Origin: Planktothrix serta PCC 8927
Lineage (GTDB): Bacteria; Cyanobacteriota; Cyanobacteriia; Cyanobacteriales; Microcoleaceae
DNA: 64,000 bases
Assembly (NCBI RefSeq): GCF_900010725.2
Contig: NZ_LR734880.1
Location: 119,531-183,530 of the forward strand
Direction of reading: 5' to 3'
Shown in pieces: positions 35,982 through 46,145 of this stretch. Made by a program: the position numbers and the translations under genes. Under the pieces are notes generated by a model, which did no database searches, had not been told where the DNA came from, and saw only the letters and a list, made by a program, of their open reading frames with translations. The stretch's first letter is position 1. Each line of letters opens with the position of its first letter.

Positions 35982-37670
35982 CTATTTCAACATTCCAGAA
36001 ACCGAAGCCACTTCCGGTTTAGCAATTCGAGGAGCCATAAACCCTTTCGCATACAAATCAGGATTGGCTTTGGCAACTTGAGCATAAGAATCCCGCATCT
36101 GACTATTGAGGGCAACGGTTTTGACATCATAAACCTTCGTCACCATCTTAGGATATAACCCAATCCCCACAATCAATACCAGGAAACTCGCAGCAATGAA
36201 GACCTCACGGGGTCTAGCATCACTAAAGGTGGCTTCTGTAGGTAACACGCAACTGGTTCCAAAACACACCGCCTCATCCTCACCGGAGTTTTGTGAACCT
36301 GTATCACCCAACATACAAGCCGGAGCTTCACCCGTTGCATAAAAGAGTTGACGCAGCATGGAGAGTAAATAAATCGGGGTGAGAATTAATCCCACAGCAG
36401 CCAGCGCCACAATCACCACTCGGAAGGTTGAGCTATACATATCGCTGGTGCTAATCCCAATAAACACCAACACTTCACTAGCAAAGCCACTCATCCCCGG
36501 TAATGCCATAGATGCCATCGCTCCGGCGGTAAACAGAGTGAAGACTCTAGGCATCGCCTTACCGATATAACCCATTTCATCCAAAGCCAGAGTATGGGTG
36601 CGGTCGTAGGTAACACCCGCCAGGAAGAACAGCACCGCCGAAATTAAACCGTGAGAGATCATTTGTAACAATGCTCCACTCACCCCAATATCGGTAAAAG
36701 AAGCAATTCCCAGTAACACAAATCCCATGTGAGACACCGAGGAATAGGCGAGGCGGCGCTTCATATTCGATTGGCCAAAGGAGTTTAAGCCCCCATAAAC
36801 AATATTGACAACCCCTAAAATTGCCAGAATCGGTGCAAAGTAGATATGGGCATCGGATAGCATTTCCATATTCACCCGAATCAGACCATATCCCCCCATT
36901 TTTAATAACACCCCAGCCAGAATCATCGAAACTGGAGCCGAGGCTTCACCGTGAGCATCGGGGAGCCAAGTGTGTAGGGGGAAAACAGCCAGTTTCAAGC
37001 CAAAGGCTATTAATAACCCGGCATACATCAAGAGTTCTAGGGTGAGGGGATAATCCTTCAGACCCAGTTCCACCATATCGAAGGTTAAGGGGCCACCACC
37101 ATAGAAAGCCATTGCTAAGGCAGCCACCAAGATAAATAAAGAAGCAGCGGCCGTATAGAGTAAAAATTTAGTCGCGGCGTAGCGACGTTTTGGCCCGCCC
37201 CAGATAGAAACTAATAGATACACTGGAATTAATTCCAGTTCCCAGACAATAAATAGAAGCAGCAAGTCTTGAGCAACGAACACCCCGATTTGAGCCGAAT
37301 ATAGCAACAACATCAGGAAGTAGAACAGACGCGGTTTTTGATCAACCTGCCAAGCTGCAAATATAGATAGAGTTGTGACTAATCCCGCTAGAAGTACCAA
37401 GGGAAGGGAAATCCCGTCTACGGAAACAGCCCAGTTTAAACCCAACTGAGGCGCCCAAGCAAACTTTTCCACCAGTTGGAAATTTGCACTGCTGGGGTCG
37501 TAATACTTCCAGAAGACATAGCACATTAATAATAAGTCCGCGATGCCTACACCTAGGGCATACCAGCGCAACTGTTTGCCATTTTGATCGGGCAGCACAG
37601 GAATTAGCACTGAAGCAAGGAGTGGAAATAGGACTATCGTGGTCAGCCAGGGAAATTGATCCGCCATCAT
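35982..37670 (-). CDS. ndhD: NAD(P)H-quinone oxidoreductase subunit 4 (NdhD)
   Basis: Proton-pumping subunit of thylakoid NDH-1. The 562 residues hold about 14 transmembrane helices with the antiporter-like core: [36 protein letters not shown] (E and W conserved; quoted within limits), [21 protein letters not shown] and [14 protein letters not shown] cytosolic loop with [13 protein letters not shown] and [10 protein letters not shown] resembles NdhD1-type proteins. No other ndh gene is adjacent, as usual for ndhD. Start ATGATG at 37665-37670. Likely part of NDH-1L, for respiration and cyclic flow. Confidence 0.94.
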   Translation of the reverse strand: MMADQFPWLTTIVLFPLLASVLIPVLPDQNGKQLRWYALGVGIADLLLMCYVFWKYYDPSSANFQLVEKFAWAPQLGLNWAVSVDGISLPLVLLAGLVTTLSIFAAWQVDQKPRLFYFLMLLLYSAQIGVFVAQDLLLLFIVWELELIPVYLLVSIWGGPKRRYAATKFLLYTAAASLFILVAALAMAFYGGGPLTFDMVELGLKDYPLTLELLMYAGLLIAFGLKLAVFPLHTWLPDAHGEASAPVSMILAGVLLKMGGYGLIRVNMEMLSDAHIYFAPILAILGVVNIVYGGLNSFGQSNMKRRLAYSSVSHMGFVLLGIASFTDIGVSGALLQMISHGLISAVLFFLAGVTYDRTHTLALDEMGYIGKAMPRVFTLFTAGAMASMALPGMSGFASEVLVFIGISTSDMYSSTFRVVIVALAAVGLILTPIYLLSMLRQLFYATGEAPACMLGDTGSQNSGEDEAVCFGTSCVLPTEATFSDARPREVFIAASFLVLIVGIGLYPKMVTKVYDVKTVALNSQMRDSYAQVAKANPDLYAKGFMAPRIAKPEVASVSGMLK

Positions 37671-38041
37671 GATAGTAAGAAAAAATACTCATCTGTGAAT
37701 GATTGCATTGTACTAAACTTTGTAACGATTTGTATATGAATTTTTACGCGGGATAACAATTGACTAAAATCTATGTATATTTTTTTATCGATAGGGTTTA
37801 ATCAATTGTTAAGATAAAATCCGATTACATTTGATAATTTCCCGCCTCAAAATCAAACCTGGTATAGATGTGAATTCTATTTAAAAACCCTACTTAACCT
37901 CTGTAGGGTGCGTAAGCGATCAGCGCACGCACCACCAACCCTAATTGTTGTATATTATTAAAATAGGGCTGTCTTATTTTGATCAGCAACTTCTGTGCTA
38001 TCAGCAAATGTCATGGCTATCAACTCATGCTTTAATAAAAA
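37671..38041. other. Spacer upstream of ndhD, downstream of rbgA
   Basis: A 371-bp gap with no gene. It should contain the ndhD promoter (minus strand). A palindromic GTGCGTAAGCGATCAGCGCACGC-like block (split here: GTGCGTAAGC and GCGCACGCAC, about 37909-37933) is a dispersed repeat. Confidence 0.45.
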
Positions 38042-38878
38042 CTAACGATTAGGTGGTAACTCCAAAGCAATATTGCCTAATAACCCCTTGCGAAAATCAT
38101 TTAACATTTGACGAGCAGTACGTTCGGTATCCCCTTTATGTCTATGTTCTGCTAACTCCTGTAAATAGATATCTCCACTAAGAGCCTTAAATTCTAATTG
38201 ATAACGAGACGCTAACAAATGCTGTAAATTCAAATCTTGCAAGAACTCTATTAACGCCACAGCCACTTGTTGATTTTCATAGGCTGCTTCCCCAATATCC
38301 TCACAAATAGCTAATTTTAACGCATCCTCTTGTTTCTTAATTTGAGTCGGAATTACCCCCGGCGCATCCAATAATTCCAGAGTCTCAGAAATTCTCACCC
38401 ATCTTAACTGACGAGTTACCCCCGCCCGTCTAGCACTGTCCACAATTCGCCGATTTAATAACCGATTAATTAATGCCGATTTTCCCACATTCGGAAACCC
38501 AATCACCACCGCCCGCACTGGACGGGGTAACATCCCGCGTGAGGCGCGTTTTTCATTGATTTGTACCCCTGCCAATTGGGCAGCCTTCGCCACCGCCTCC
38601 ACTCCATTTCCCAACTGAGAATTTGTAAAATAAGCGGTTTCGCCCTGTTGCTGAAACCACTCTTCCCACTGTTTGCGAATATAAGAGGGAATCATATCCA
38701 TGCGGTTAATCACCAGCACTTTTGTTTTACTCCCCACCCACTGCGGAACTTGAGGGTGATGGGTCGCCAGAGGAATACGAGCATCTCGCACCTCCATGAT
38801 CACATCCACCCGCTTTAGTTGTTCCATGAGGGTGCGTTCTGCTTTAGCAATATGACCGGGATACCATTGGATAGACAT
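38042..38878 (-). CDS. rbgA: Ribosome biogenesis GTPase YlqF/RbgA
   Basis: A circularly permuted GTPase that helps mature the 50S subunit. Order of motifs: SIQWYPGHIAKAERTL at the start, G4 NRMD (about 58-61), G1 GFPNVGKSALIN (about 126-137), G2 region GVTRQLRWVR and G3 DAPGVI (about 172-177). 278 residues, the family length. The start is well placed at the conserved WYPGHM-like segment. It stands alone. Confidence 0.93.
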   Translation of the reverse strand: MSIQWYPGHIAKAERTLMEQLKRVDVIMEVRDARIPLATHHPQVPQWVGSKTKVLVINRMDMIPSYIRKQWEEWFQQQGETAYFTNSQLGNGVEAVAKAAQLAGVQINEKRASRGMLPRPVRAVVIGFPNVGKSALINRLLNRRIVDSARRAGVTRQLRWVRISETLELLDAPGVIPTQIKKQEDALKLAICEDIGEAAYENQQVAVALIEFLQDLNLQHLLASRYQLEFKALSGDIYLQELAEHRHKGDTERTARQMLNDFRKGLLGNIALELPPNR

Positions 38879-38921
38879 AGGTTAAGAGTGGGGGGTCTGT
38901 TGACTGTTGACTGTGTACAAC

Positions 38922-38976
38922 AGACGTGCCATGGCACGTCTCTACTGACTGTGTACAGACGTGCCATGGCGCGTCT
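38922..38976. repeat. Two tandem AGACGTGCCATGGC palindromes
   Basis: AGACGTGCCATGGCACGTCT (38922-38941) is a perfect palindrome; a second copy with one change lies at 38957-38976. The two are linked by CTACTGACTGTGTAC-type spacer, itself repeated. They belong to the family also found at 3470, 10254 and 54489. Confidence 0.75.
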
Positions 38977-39012
38977 CTACTGACTGTATCTCCCCCGACA
39001 CCTGACACCCCA

Positions 39013-39429
39013 TTAAGGAACAATCAGAACAGGACAGGGAGATAAATTAATCACGCGGTTGGTGACACTATCGGCGGCACCTTCTTCAGTAAGACCCGCC
39101 CCTCGACTACCCATGACGATTAAATCGGCATTGATTTCATCGGCAACATCACAAATCGTAAACGCGGGTTTTCCCTCTCGTTCTAGGGTTTGGGCCTCAA
39201 TATCATCCTTAGAAAACAGGGCTTTAGCCTCTTCTAGTAAGTTCGCCACCGCTTCCGGGGACGTCATTTGTTCAGAATGGGGTTGAGGCTCTGGAACCTC
39301 TGCATCGGGTTCCACAACCGCCAGAACATACAGACTAGAGTGATAGGTTTTGACAAGATTTGTCACAATTAAGGCCGCTTCGTGGGCTTCACGGCTTTGG
39401 TCAACAGCAAATAAAATGGTTTTAAACAT
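39013..39429 (-). CDS. Universal stress protein (UspA family)
   Basis: A 138-residue protein with the Usp fold: MFKTILFAVDQSREAHEAAL at the N-terminus, LYVLAVVE and the ATP-binding tail DLIVMGSRGAGLTEEGAADS, ending NLSPCPVLIVP. The GX2GX9GS-like nucleotide motif is present in part. Role in stress survival. Stands alone between rbgA and pgk. Confidence 0.9.
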   Translation of the reverse strand: MFKTILFAVDQSREAHEAALIVTNLVKTYHSSLYVLAVVEPDAEVPEPQPHSEQMTSPEAVANLLEEAKALFSKDDIEAQTLEREGKPAFTICDVADEINADLIVMGSRGAGLTEEGAADSVTNRVINLSPCPVLIVP

Positions 39430-39734
39430 AATCGCGGATCTGATAAATTTACGCGCTCACATTTGAGAACATTGTCTGACAATGAACCCAATGAAACAAT
39501 AGTAATACCATCATTCTTAACGGTAAAAGAGGGATGCAAAATATTCAACTAAGCTCAGTGAATATTTTTTTATCTTTTGCTCCGAGACACGGACTTCGGT
39601 AAAATGTTTACGGTGAACGATGGGGTGGTAGACTTCATGGGGTTGACAGACAGCATCAAACTGTCCAAAACCTGACCAATTCCACCTAAATTTAATCGGA
39701 TTCAGACAAGAACACATCCTAGGAGGATAATCCT

Positions 39735-40931
39735 GTGTCCAAAAAAACTGTAGCAGATTTATCAGCATCCGACTTAGAAGGTAAACGGGTGTTAGTGCGG
39801 GTTGATTTTAATGTTCCTCTTGATAAGGGTTCAATTACCGATGATACACGGATTCGTGCGGCACTGCCGACGATCCAAGATTTAACCTCCAAAGGTGCTA
39901 AAGTTATTTTAACCAGCCACTTTGGTCGTCCTAAAGGGATAGACGACTCCCTGCGTTTAACCCCTGTGGCAGCCCGGTTATCGGAATTGTTAGGTAAACC
40001 TGTAATTAAATGTGACGATTGTATTGGGGATGAAGTCGCCCAAGCCGTTTCTCAAATGCAAAATGGGGATGTCACCGTATTAGAAAATGTCCGTTTCTAT
40101 CCCGAAGAAGAAAAAAACGATCCTGAATTTGCTAAAAAATTAGCTTCTGTTGCCGATTTATATGTTAATGATGCTTTTGGAACTGCCCACCGTGCCCATG
40201 CTTCGACTGAAGGGGTAACGCATTATTTGCCTTCTGTGGCGGGTTATTTAATTGAAAAAGAACTCCAGTTTTTACAAGGTGCTATTGAAGAACCCCAACG
40301 CCCTTTAGCTGCCATTGTAGGCGGTTCTAAAGTGTCTTCTAAAATTGGTGTAATTGAAGCCCTTTTAGATAAATGCGATAAATTGCTGTTGGGCGGTGGA
40401 ATGATTTTCACTTTCTATAAAGCTCGCGGTTTAAATGTGGGTAAATCTTTGGTGGAAGAAGATAAACTGGAATTAGCTCGTGCTTTAGAAGCAAAAGCCA
40501 AAGAGAAAGGCGTGACCTTCCTGTTACCGACCGATGTGATTGTTGCGGATAATTTTGCGCCCAATGCCAATGCTGAAACTGTTAGTATTAATGATATTCC
40601 TGATGGGTGGATGGGGTTAGATATTGGCCCGGATTCAATTAAAGTCTTCCAAGAAGCGTTAGCCGACTGTAAAACGGTGATTTGGAACGGCCCTATGGGG
40701 GTTTTTGAGTTTGAGAAATTCGCGGCTGGGACAAAAGCGATCGCTTTAACTTTAGCAGATTTAACCAAAACAGGCACGATTACCATTATCGGTGGGGGTG
40801 ACTCCGTTGCGGCGGTTGAACAGTTGAATTTAGGCGAACAAATGAGCCATATTTCCACCGGAGGTGGCGCCAGTTTAGAACTGTTAGAAGGTAAAGTATT
40901 ACCCGGAATTGCCGCGTTAAATGACAAGTAA
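39735..40931 (+). CDS. pgk: Phosphoglycerate kinase
   Basis: Calvin cycle and glycolysis enzyme interconverting 1,3-bisphosphoglycerate and 3-phosphoglycerate. Motifs: [14 protein letters not shown] (substrate), [34 protein letters not shown] and the C-terminal [12 protein letters not shown]. The start is GTG at 39735, set by a strong AGGAGG at 39720-39725. 398 residues, normal. A clear terminator follows. Confidence 0.96.
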   Translation: MSKKTVADLSASDLEGKRVLVRVDFNVPLDKGSITDDTRIRAALPTIQDLTSKGAKVILTSHFGRPKGIDDSLRLTPVAARLSELLGKPVIKCDDCIGDEVAQAVSQMQNGDVTVLENVRFYPEEEKNDPEFAKKLASVADLYVNDAFGTAHRAHASTEGVTHYLPSVAGYLIEKELQFLQGAIEEPQRPLAAIVGGSKVSSKIGVIEALLDKCDKLLLGGGMIFTFYKARGLNVGKSLVEEDKLELARALEAKAKEKGVTFLLPTDVIVADNFAPNANAETVSINDIPDGWMGLDIGPDSIKVFQEALADCKTVIWNGPMGVFEFEKFAAGTKAIALTLADLTKTGTITIIGGGDSVAAVEQLNLGEQMSHISTGGGASLELLEGKVLPGIAALNDK

Positions 40932-40955
40932 TTTTAGGATCATTTAATCCGAACT

Positions 40956-40992
40956 GTAGGGGAAATGGCGGTGTCATTCCCCTACTATTTTT
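40956..40992 (+). terminator. Terminator after pgk
   Basis: GTAGGGGAA (40956-40964) and TTCCCCTAC (40977-40985) form a perfect 9-bp stem, followed by TATTTTTTG. It may serve both pgk and the converging DUF2290-like gene. Confidence 0.75.
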
Positions 40993-41009
40993 TGTGATTC
41001 CAACCCTGA

Positions 41010-41672
41010 CTATATTACAATATTGATGTGCAATAGCTTCTTTTCAGCATCAGTTATAGTTTCAGAAAAAAGATTTTGAGAACTGGGAAATTTATCGGTA
41101 AATTTTTTAAATGCTGTATTATAAAAACTACGCAAAATCAAAGACATGAAGGTAAGAGGTGTAATTGGAGAAGAAACAGGTATCCTACAGTTTTTGAATT
41201 GCCCTAGAGTTAAATGGCATTTAGGATGGTCTATTTCTTGATAATTTTTAGGATCATAATCAAGTCTAATGGGTACAGGTAAAATATTTTTAGCTATTAT
41301 ATCGGCATAAATTTCATCCATTTCATACATTTCAGATTCGTTTTGAAATGCCTCTAAGTTAGGGGATGGAAAAAACGCAAGACGATGTGAAATTAAACTA
41401 GAATTTTCATAAGTATAAAGAAATTGTATTAAAGCCCCATCAATCATTTTTATATTATAGTTTTTATTTTTATTTAGTTCGTTATATATTTCTGCATATT
41501 CAACATTTTTTAATGCTATGGAAATATCTTGCATACCCGAATATGCAATTTTATAAATGTTATTAGGAAATCGTACACATGAAGGAAAATTCTGCTCCTC
41601 TGATAAACCAGTTTCTATTAATTGTGTCGTTAAAGTTTCAATTTCTTTATAAATAACTTGAGAACTAATCAT
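41010..41672 (-). CDS. DUF2290-like protein, partner of the helicase
   Basis: A 220-residue soluble protein. The segment HPKCHLTLGQFKNCRIPVSS followed by PLTFMSLILRSFYN matches what I remember of the DUF2290 family; the rest is unrecognised. No known catalytic motif can be pointed to with confidence; conserved His, Asp and Arg residues are around 150-170 (VPIRLDYDP). Its ATG overlaps the helicase stop by 8 bp, so it is translationally coupled. Low GC content. Likely an accessory part of a nucleic-acid-targeting defence system. Confidence 0.65.
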   Translation of the reverse strand: MISSQVIYKEIETLTTQLIETGLSEEQNFPSCVRFPNNIYKIAYSGMQDISIALKNVEYAEIYNELNKNKNYNIKMIDGALIQFLYTYENSSLISHRLAFFPSPNLEAFQNESEMYEMDEIYADIIAKNILPVPIRLDYDPKNYQEIDHPKCHLTLGQFKNCRIPVSSPITPLTFMSLILRSFYNTAFKKFTDKFPSSQNLFSETITDAEKKLLHINIVI

Positions 41673-43791
41673 TGTTAATTAAAATATCTTTTAAAGTATC
41701 TAACATTTCTGGTGGCAAATCTTCTTTTTGAATCTCACCTCGCTGCAAATCTTCAATTATTTCTTGTAAACTATTTCTGGTTTTAGCTATTTTTTCACGT
41801 CCTTTGGTACTCATATCTCTATTAATCAAATTCATTTTTCTACGTTCTTCTTCAGAAGGATAGGTAAATTCAAGAGCAAAATTTTTATTCTTGACTCTGT
41901 TAAATTCATCTTCTAATCCCACCATTAAAGAACCATAACCTAAAACTCTTAACCACGCTTTACTTCTGGTCATTGCTGTAAATAAGATGTTTCTTTTTCT
42001 GGCAAGTTCTGAACCAGAATAGCATTCATGAGCATCTATGAAATAAATCATAGCAGCTTCATTGCCTTTAGCTCTGTTGATACTCGTAAAAGTAATAGCT
42101 TCTTCACTAAAGAATTCATCTGGTTGAGTGGTAACACCAGCTAAGTTAGAGTTTATACGCTTCTCAAAAAGTAAAGCTCTAATTTTCCCTACCGCCGTTT
42201 TAGTCGTTCGTGGGTTAGAATGAATAACCATTATATCATCATACTTTAACTCATCTTCCGTTATATTTTTTTCTATTTGCTCCACTAACCACGTAATTTG
42301 TTCTTCGTTAGTTCTGAAAGTTTTAAAAATTATTAAATCATCAATCGGTGAATGAGATTCTAAAAATTTTGGACTTGTATTGCTAGTCCTCGAAAGTTTT
42401 ACAAACTGTCCATCTTCTAGCTTGCCCTCCTTAACTTCATAACCAATATCTCTCCATAATCCAGCATATTCAAACATTTGGATTAGCCCTTCAGTTCTGT
42501 AAATACCAAACCCTAAAGCATGAGCAGATGTTAAAATGGGGCGAGAGTTTCTATAACATTTTTCTAGTATAATATCTTGTTTGGGTTCTCCTTGGATATT
42601 CTGAAGTTGAACAAAGGGTTTACCATGAACATTTTTTCCAAAGATATCTTCTGGTGCTTCCATTGTTTTCTTATTAAGGCTTTGTAGCTCATCATAAGCA
42701 TAGACTAATCGTTTCGGATTTTTCAAGATTTTATAGCAAAGCTGTAAAAAGTATTTAGAAAAATCTTGAGCTTCATCTATTAGTATTGCATCATAATACT
42801 GCTCAAAATTTTTTATTTTTATTAGAGCTTCATAACAAACAGCATCAAATTCTTGACCTGATTGATTTGTTATTATCATTCTTGCCGAACTGAAATCTCT
42901 ATATTCAATATTATGTTTTTTACAAATTTCATAATAGATTCCTTCTATAGAAGGGCTACCCCAGGCATGAATAATTTTAACTTTATCCCAGTCTGGTTCT
43001 TCATTTATATGTTCAATAGTAAATGTATTAATTAATTGCTTAAACTGAGCTTTTAGAGAACGAGTATTAAAAGTGACTGCAATATTCCAATCAGGGTGTT
43101 TTGCATGAAGATAGGCAACTTTAAGAGCAAGAACTATCGTTTTACCTGAGCCAGCAAGACCTCTAATTCTCTGTACACCTTCAACAGTTTCAATAACAGC
43201 AGCACTTTGGTTTCTATCTAAGTTAGCGATAGAATCTTCCAATTTCTGAAGTTTTGCACCTTTAGAGTTTTCATTTTTAATATAAGTACGATTTTTCTTT
43301 TTCCGTATAGTTGTTATAGCTTGTATAACCGAGTTGAGTTTTTCAAAGTATTCTTGATTTTCCCAAATTTGAGAATTTAAGTATGTGTTAAGCTCTGACT
43401 CATTCAAAATGATTGGATAATCTTGATTTACACTATCAGGTTTACTACTTAAAGCTGGTGCAAAAGTAGTAACTCCAATTTCTACCATAAGCTTCCTTTT
43501 ATGAGTAAGAGACTTATGTTGAAGTAGCTTTGCTTGAACTTTAGTAATACTCTCATCTTGAACTTCTTCTATATTTATGTTGATGTTATTACCTTCAATA
43601 ATATTAAAAATTACAATACCGTGTTGTTTAGATACTAGGAGAGCATCAATTTGATAACCTCCCTCAGAAGTACCTATAATTGGGTATCCGAGATATAAAG
43701 TCCCATCAATATCGGATTTGTTTTCAAAGTATTCAGCCAATCTCTTGGATGAGACTGGTTTATCTACATCACCTCGAATAACGTTAACCAT
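41665..43791 (-). CDS. Superfamily 1 helicase with degenerate NERD-like N-terminus
   Basis: A 708-residue UvrD/Rep-type helicase. Residues about 15-70 resemble a NERD nuclease (GGYQIDALLVSKQHGIVIFN, D49), but the usual E-x-K after it is replaced (FNIIEG), so nuclease activity is doubtful. Helicase motifs: Q-motif LDRNQSAAV, Walker A GLAGSGKT (211-218), Walker B ILIDEAQDF (336-344), YAYDELQSL, FTSINRAKGNEA and LFTAMTRSK near the C-terminus. It probably unwinds DNA. It is coupled to a DUF2290-like gene. Low GC content and isolation between pgk and a toxin module suggest a small defence island. Confidence 0.85.
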   Translation of the reverse strand: MVNVIRGDVDKPVSSKRLAEYFENKSDIDGTLYLGYPIIGTSEGGYQIDALLVSKQHGIVIFNIIEGNNININIEEVQDESITKVQAKLLQHKSLTHKRKLMVEIGVTTFAPALSSKPDSVNQDYPIILNESELNTYLNSQIWENQEYFEKLNSVIQAITTIRKKKNRTYIKNENSKGAKLQKLEDSIANLDRNQSAAVIETVEGVQRIRGLAGSGKTIVLALKVAYLHAKHPDWNIAVTFNTRSLKAQFKQLINTFTIEHINEEPDWDKVKIIHAWGSPSIEGIYYEICKKHNIEYRDFSSARMIITNQSGQEFDAVCYEALIKIKNFEQYYDAILIDEAQDFSKYFLQLCYKILKNPKRLVYAYDELQSLNKKTMEAPEDIFGKNVHGKPFVQLQNIQGEPKQDIILEKCYRNSRPILTSAHALGFGIYRTEGLIQMFEYAGLWRDIGYEVKEGKLEDGQFVKLSRTSNTSPKFLESHSPIDDLIIFKTFRTNEEQITWLVEQIEKNITEDELKYDDIMVIHSNPRTTKTAVGKIRALLFEKRINSNLAGVTTQPDEFFSEEAITFTSINRAKGNEAAMIYFIDAHECYSGSELARKRNILFTAMTRSKAWLRVLGYGSLMVGLEDEFNRVKNKNFALEFTYPSEEERRKMNLINRDMSTKGREKIAKTRNSLQEIIEDLQRGEIQKEDLPPEMLDTLKDILINND

Positions 43792-43825
43792 AAGATGTTT
43801 ATGTATAAAGGTTGAAGGATATATC

Positions 43826-43919
43826 TATAGCAAGCCTAAATCATTTGTATCATGGCTAGGCTGACGGGGTAAGGGTTTGATCTGGATTTGATTAGTATAA
43901 CTCAATTAGGCTTGCTATA
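43826..43919. mobile_element. Candidate 94-bp MITE-like element
   Basis: Perfect 14-bp inverted termini TATAGCAAGCCTAA (43826-43839) and TTAGGCTTGCTATA (43906-43919) bracket 66 bp with no coding potential. TA-rich flanks could reflect TA target duplication of an IS630/Tc1-type transposase. The terminus resembles that of the 2864-2969 element (TATAGCA core). Confidence 0.5.
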
Positions 43920-44083
43920 TATTATCCTTTGATGTAGCAAAGCGATGTAGAACCTTGAGAAACAATCATTACCCTACAGCAAGTTCTGTATACTGTCGCG
44001 CATGATAAGCTAGTACAATGTTTTAAGCTATATTTAATTTTAGATCTACAATAGTAAAGTCAACCTAAATTATAATATATAAT

Positions 44084-44362
44084 ATGAAAGCAACAGATAT
44101 AAATATTAAACAAATTCCTATTGTTTTAGGACGAAAAGGAGAAATTACCATTCCCCAGGTTGTACAAGATTCCCTCAATATTAACGAGGGAGATAATCTG
44201 ATATTACTGCAAATCGGAGATTTAATTGTACTGACACCTAAACAACCTCAAGTTCCTCAACTGATTGATCAGATCGCAACTCTGATGGAAAATGAAAATG
44301 TCAGTTTGACTGATTTATTAGCAGGTTTGGAAGCAGAGCGAGAAATGATTAATCAGGAGTAG
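44084..44362 (+). CDS. AbrB/MazE-type antitoxin
   Basis: A 92-residue protein with a swapped-hairpin AbrB fold: PIVLGRKGEITIPQVVQDSLNI then EGDNLILLQIGDLIVLTPK (quoted in parts). The C-terminal helix (LMENENVSLTDLLAGLEAE) should bind the toxin. It lies 8 bp upstream of a PIN toxin. It probably represses the pair through its AbrB domain. Confidence 0.85.
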   Translation: MKATDINIKQIPIVLGRKGEITIPQVVQDSLNINEGDNLILLQIGDLIVLTPKQPQVPQLIDQIATLMENENVSLTDLLAGLEAEREMINQE

Positions 44363-44370
44363 CATTCTGG

Positions 44371-44817
44371 ATGCGTAGGATATTTGCGGATACGAGTGTA
44401 TTGATTGCGGGGTCTGGATCGAGAACAGGAGCTAGTCGTGCTGTACTGACAATGGCAGAAATTGGTCTGTTTAAGCTAGTAGTATCCGAGCAGGTTTTAA
44501 AGGAATGCGATCGCAATTTTCGCAAAAAATTACCTGCGGCTTTACCAATTTTTACGCAACTTTTGACTGCTATTAACCCAGAAATTCAACCTGACCCCTC
44601 ACCAGAAGAATCAGCACGCTGGATAACGATTATTGAAGCTAAAGATACTCCCATTTTAGCATCGGCTGTTTTGGCAAATGTTGATCGTCTATTGAGCTTA
44701 AATACAAAAGATTTTACAGCCGAAGTTGCTATCGGGAGTGGTTTAATCATTCAAACTCCAGCCGAATTTATTAGAGAAATTCGAGAAATTGTAGAAAAGG
44801 GTTTATTAAAACCATAA
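44371..44817 (+). CDS. PIN-domain toxin (VapC-like)
   Basis: A 148-residue PIN protein with RRIFADTSVLIAG (D7), VVSEQVLKECDRNF (acidic E), AKDTPILASAV (D) and LLSLNTKDF (D), the usual set of metal ligands. It forms a toxin-antitoxin module with the AbrB-type gene just upstream. It would cut RNA when free. Confidence 0.85.
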   Translation: MRRIFADTSVLIAGSGSRTGASRAVLTMAEIGLFKLVVSEQVLKECDRNFRKKLPAALPIFTQLLTAINPEIQPDPSPEESARWITIIEAKDTPILASAVLANVDRLLSLNTKDFTAEVAIGSGLIIQTPAEFIREIREIVEKGLLKP

Positions 44818-45060
44818 TTTAGCAAACAAAAGAAAGATAATCGAATATTCCTAATTTTAGGATTTTTTCAACTTCCTTAACCCTCTGTTCGTGGCACGTA
44901 TTACCGCAGACGAATTCTTCTCTAATCAGTATAATACTGCTAAAGTTTGTCTGTTGATCAAATAACACCAACAAAGTTAATTGAACACTTCACTCGCCTG
45001 ATGTTAAATCCCGCGAGTGAAGATGTTCATCCTGTAGACGTTTATAACTCCCAGACTTGT

Positions 45061-45288
45061 TCAGTGAGTTTCATGATTGACTTTTTCTTCCTCCACCCGA
45101 CTCAGCATAGCTTCCTGGAGATGGTGATCATGCAAACGGTCTTGAACCAATAACTCCCGTGCGTGTTCCTGAGTTTGTTCCATCGCGTTTTCTTCTTCCC
45201 CGACACGGTTTCGCATAGTTTCCTGTAAGTGTTCTTGGTGTTGACGATCTTGAACCAATAGTTCCCGTGCTTTGTCTTGCATACTCAT
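45061..45288 (-). CDS. Small helical protein with an internal duplication
   Basis: A 75-residue, highly charged protein made of two copies of a unit of about 36 residues: ARELLVQDRQHQEHLQE then ARELLVQDRLHDHHLQE, each followed by M..RV.EEE. The start is backed by AGGAGA 8-10 bp upstream. The duplication is also visible in the DNA. Coiled-coil or helical hairpin likely. I know no function; the His-rich QDR.H..HL might bind metal. Confidence 0.6.
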   Translation of the reverse strand: MSMQDKARELLVQDRQHQEHLQETMRNRVGEEENAMEQTQEHARELLVQDRLHDHHLQEAMLSRVEEEKVNHETH

Positions 45289-45575
45289 GGTTAGATTCTC
45301 CTAGTCCTGTTAAGTATTTCTCTATCTAAAATTTTTACATAATTTTAGTAAAATGTATCGTAAGTAACAGAAATTTTGAGAAACTTAATATTTTAGATCT
45401 TGATTGATTTCTTAATAATTTTTTTCGATCTATCTATTGAGAATCCTTTTCAGTTAAGTTATACTGACAACCATTGGCTCCAGGATAACATCAAAGCCAT
45501 TATCCCTAAGCTTCTCCCTCGTTGTTATTGAAAATAGATTTCATTTGATTGTTAACCTTTATTTACAACAAAATC

Positions 45576-46145
45576 ATGTGTAAATCCCAGAAAAACCATA
45601 CAGAATTCAACCTGACGGGAACTATCCAAACCGTTTGGAGCAAAGATGGAAAGCCTAAAGCCATGACTCTGCTGACTTCTTTAGGATTATTGTTAATTAA
45701 ACTTTCCAAACAAGCCAGAACCCTAGGGATTTCTGATTTAGCTCCCGGTCATCAGGTACAAGTGATCGGTCAGAAAAGACAAGATTTGAAAACCGGAGCG
45801 ATTAAATTAAAGGCTGATCGGGTGCTTTCGACTTCCCAAGCGATATCAACTCTAAACTCATCCTCGATAACTGCCCTCGAACCTCCACAAAACCCTGCGG
45901 TTAAACCTGCAAAAATCTTAGTTTGTCAAAAATCCGCTTGTCGTAAACGGGGAGGTGATGATGTTTGGGAGGTATTGCAACAAGAATTAGCTCAACGGGG
46001 GCTTAAAGATCAAGTCACGATTCAAACAACAGGTTGTCTGAAAAGATGTAAATCTGGCCCTCATCTGGTGATGTTACCCGATAAAACCCGTTATAGCAAA
46101 GTTGAAGCCAAAAAAATTTCCGCGTTGATTGAGCAACATTTGTGA
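45576..46145 (+). CDS. Thioredoxin-like [2Fe-2S] ferredoxin domain protein
   Basis: About 189 residues from the ATG at 45576. The C-terminal half is a NuoE/thioredoxin-like ferredoxin: CQKSACRKRGGDDVW and TTGCLKRCKSGPHLV carry the four cluster cysteines (CX4C...CX3C). The N-terminal half is a small beta domain with IQTVWSKDGKPKAMTLLTS. Cyanobacteria have several of these stand-alone ferredoxins with unknown partners. A terminator follows at 46196. Confidence 0.8.
   Translation: MCKSQKNHTEFNLTGTIQTVWSKDGKPKAMTLLTSLGLLLIKLSKQARTLGISDLAPGHQVQVIGQKRQDLKTGAIKLKADRVLSTSQAISTLNSSSITALEPPQNPAVKPAKILVCQKSACRKRGGDDVWEVLQQELAQRGLKDQVTIQTTGCLKRCKSGPHLVMLPDKTRYSKVEAKKISALIEQHL

Noticed and set aside
39517..39768. 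Minus-strand frame upstream of pgk
   Set aside because: Overlaps the pgk ribosome binding site and start; Cys/His pattern is accidental.
44947..45153. Plus-strand frame of 68 codons
   Set aside because: It overlaps the better supported minus-strand gene at 45061, which has an internal protein duplication and a ribosome binding site.
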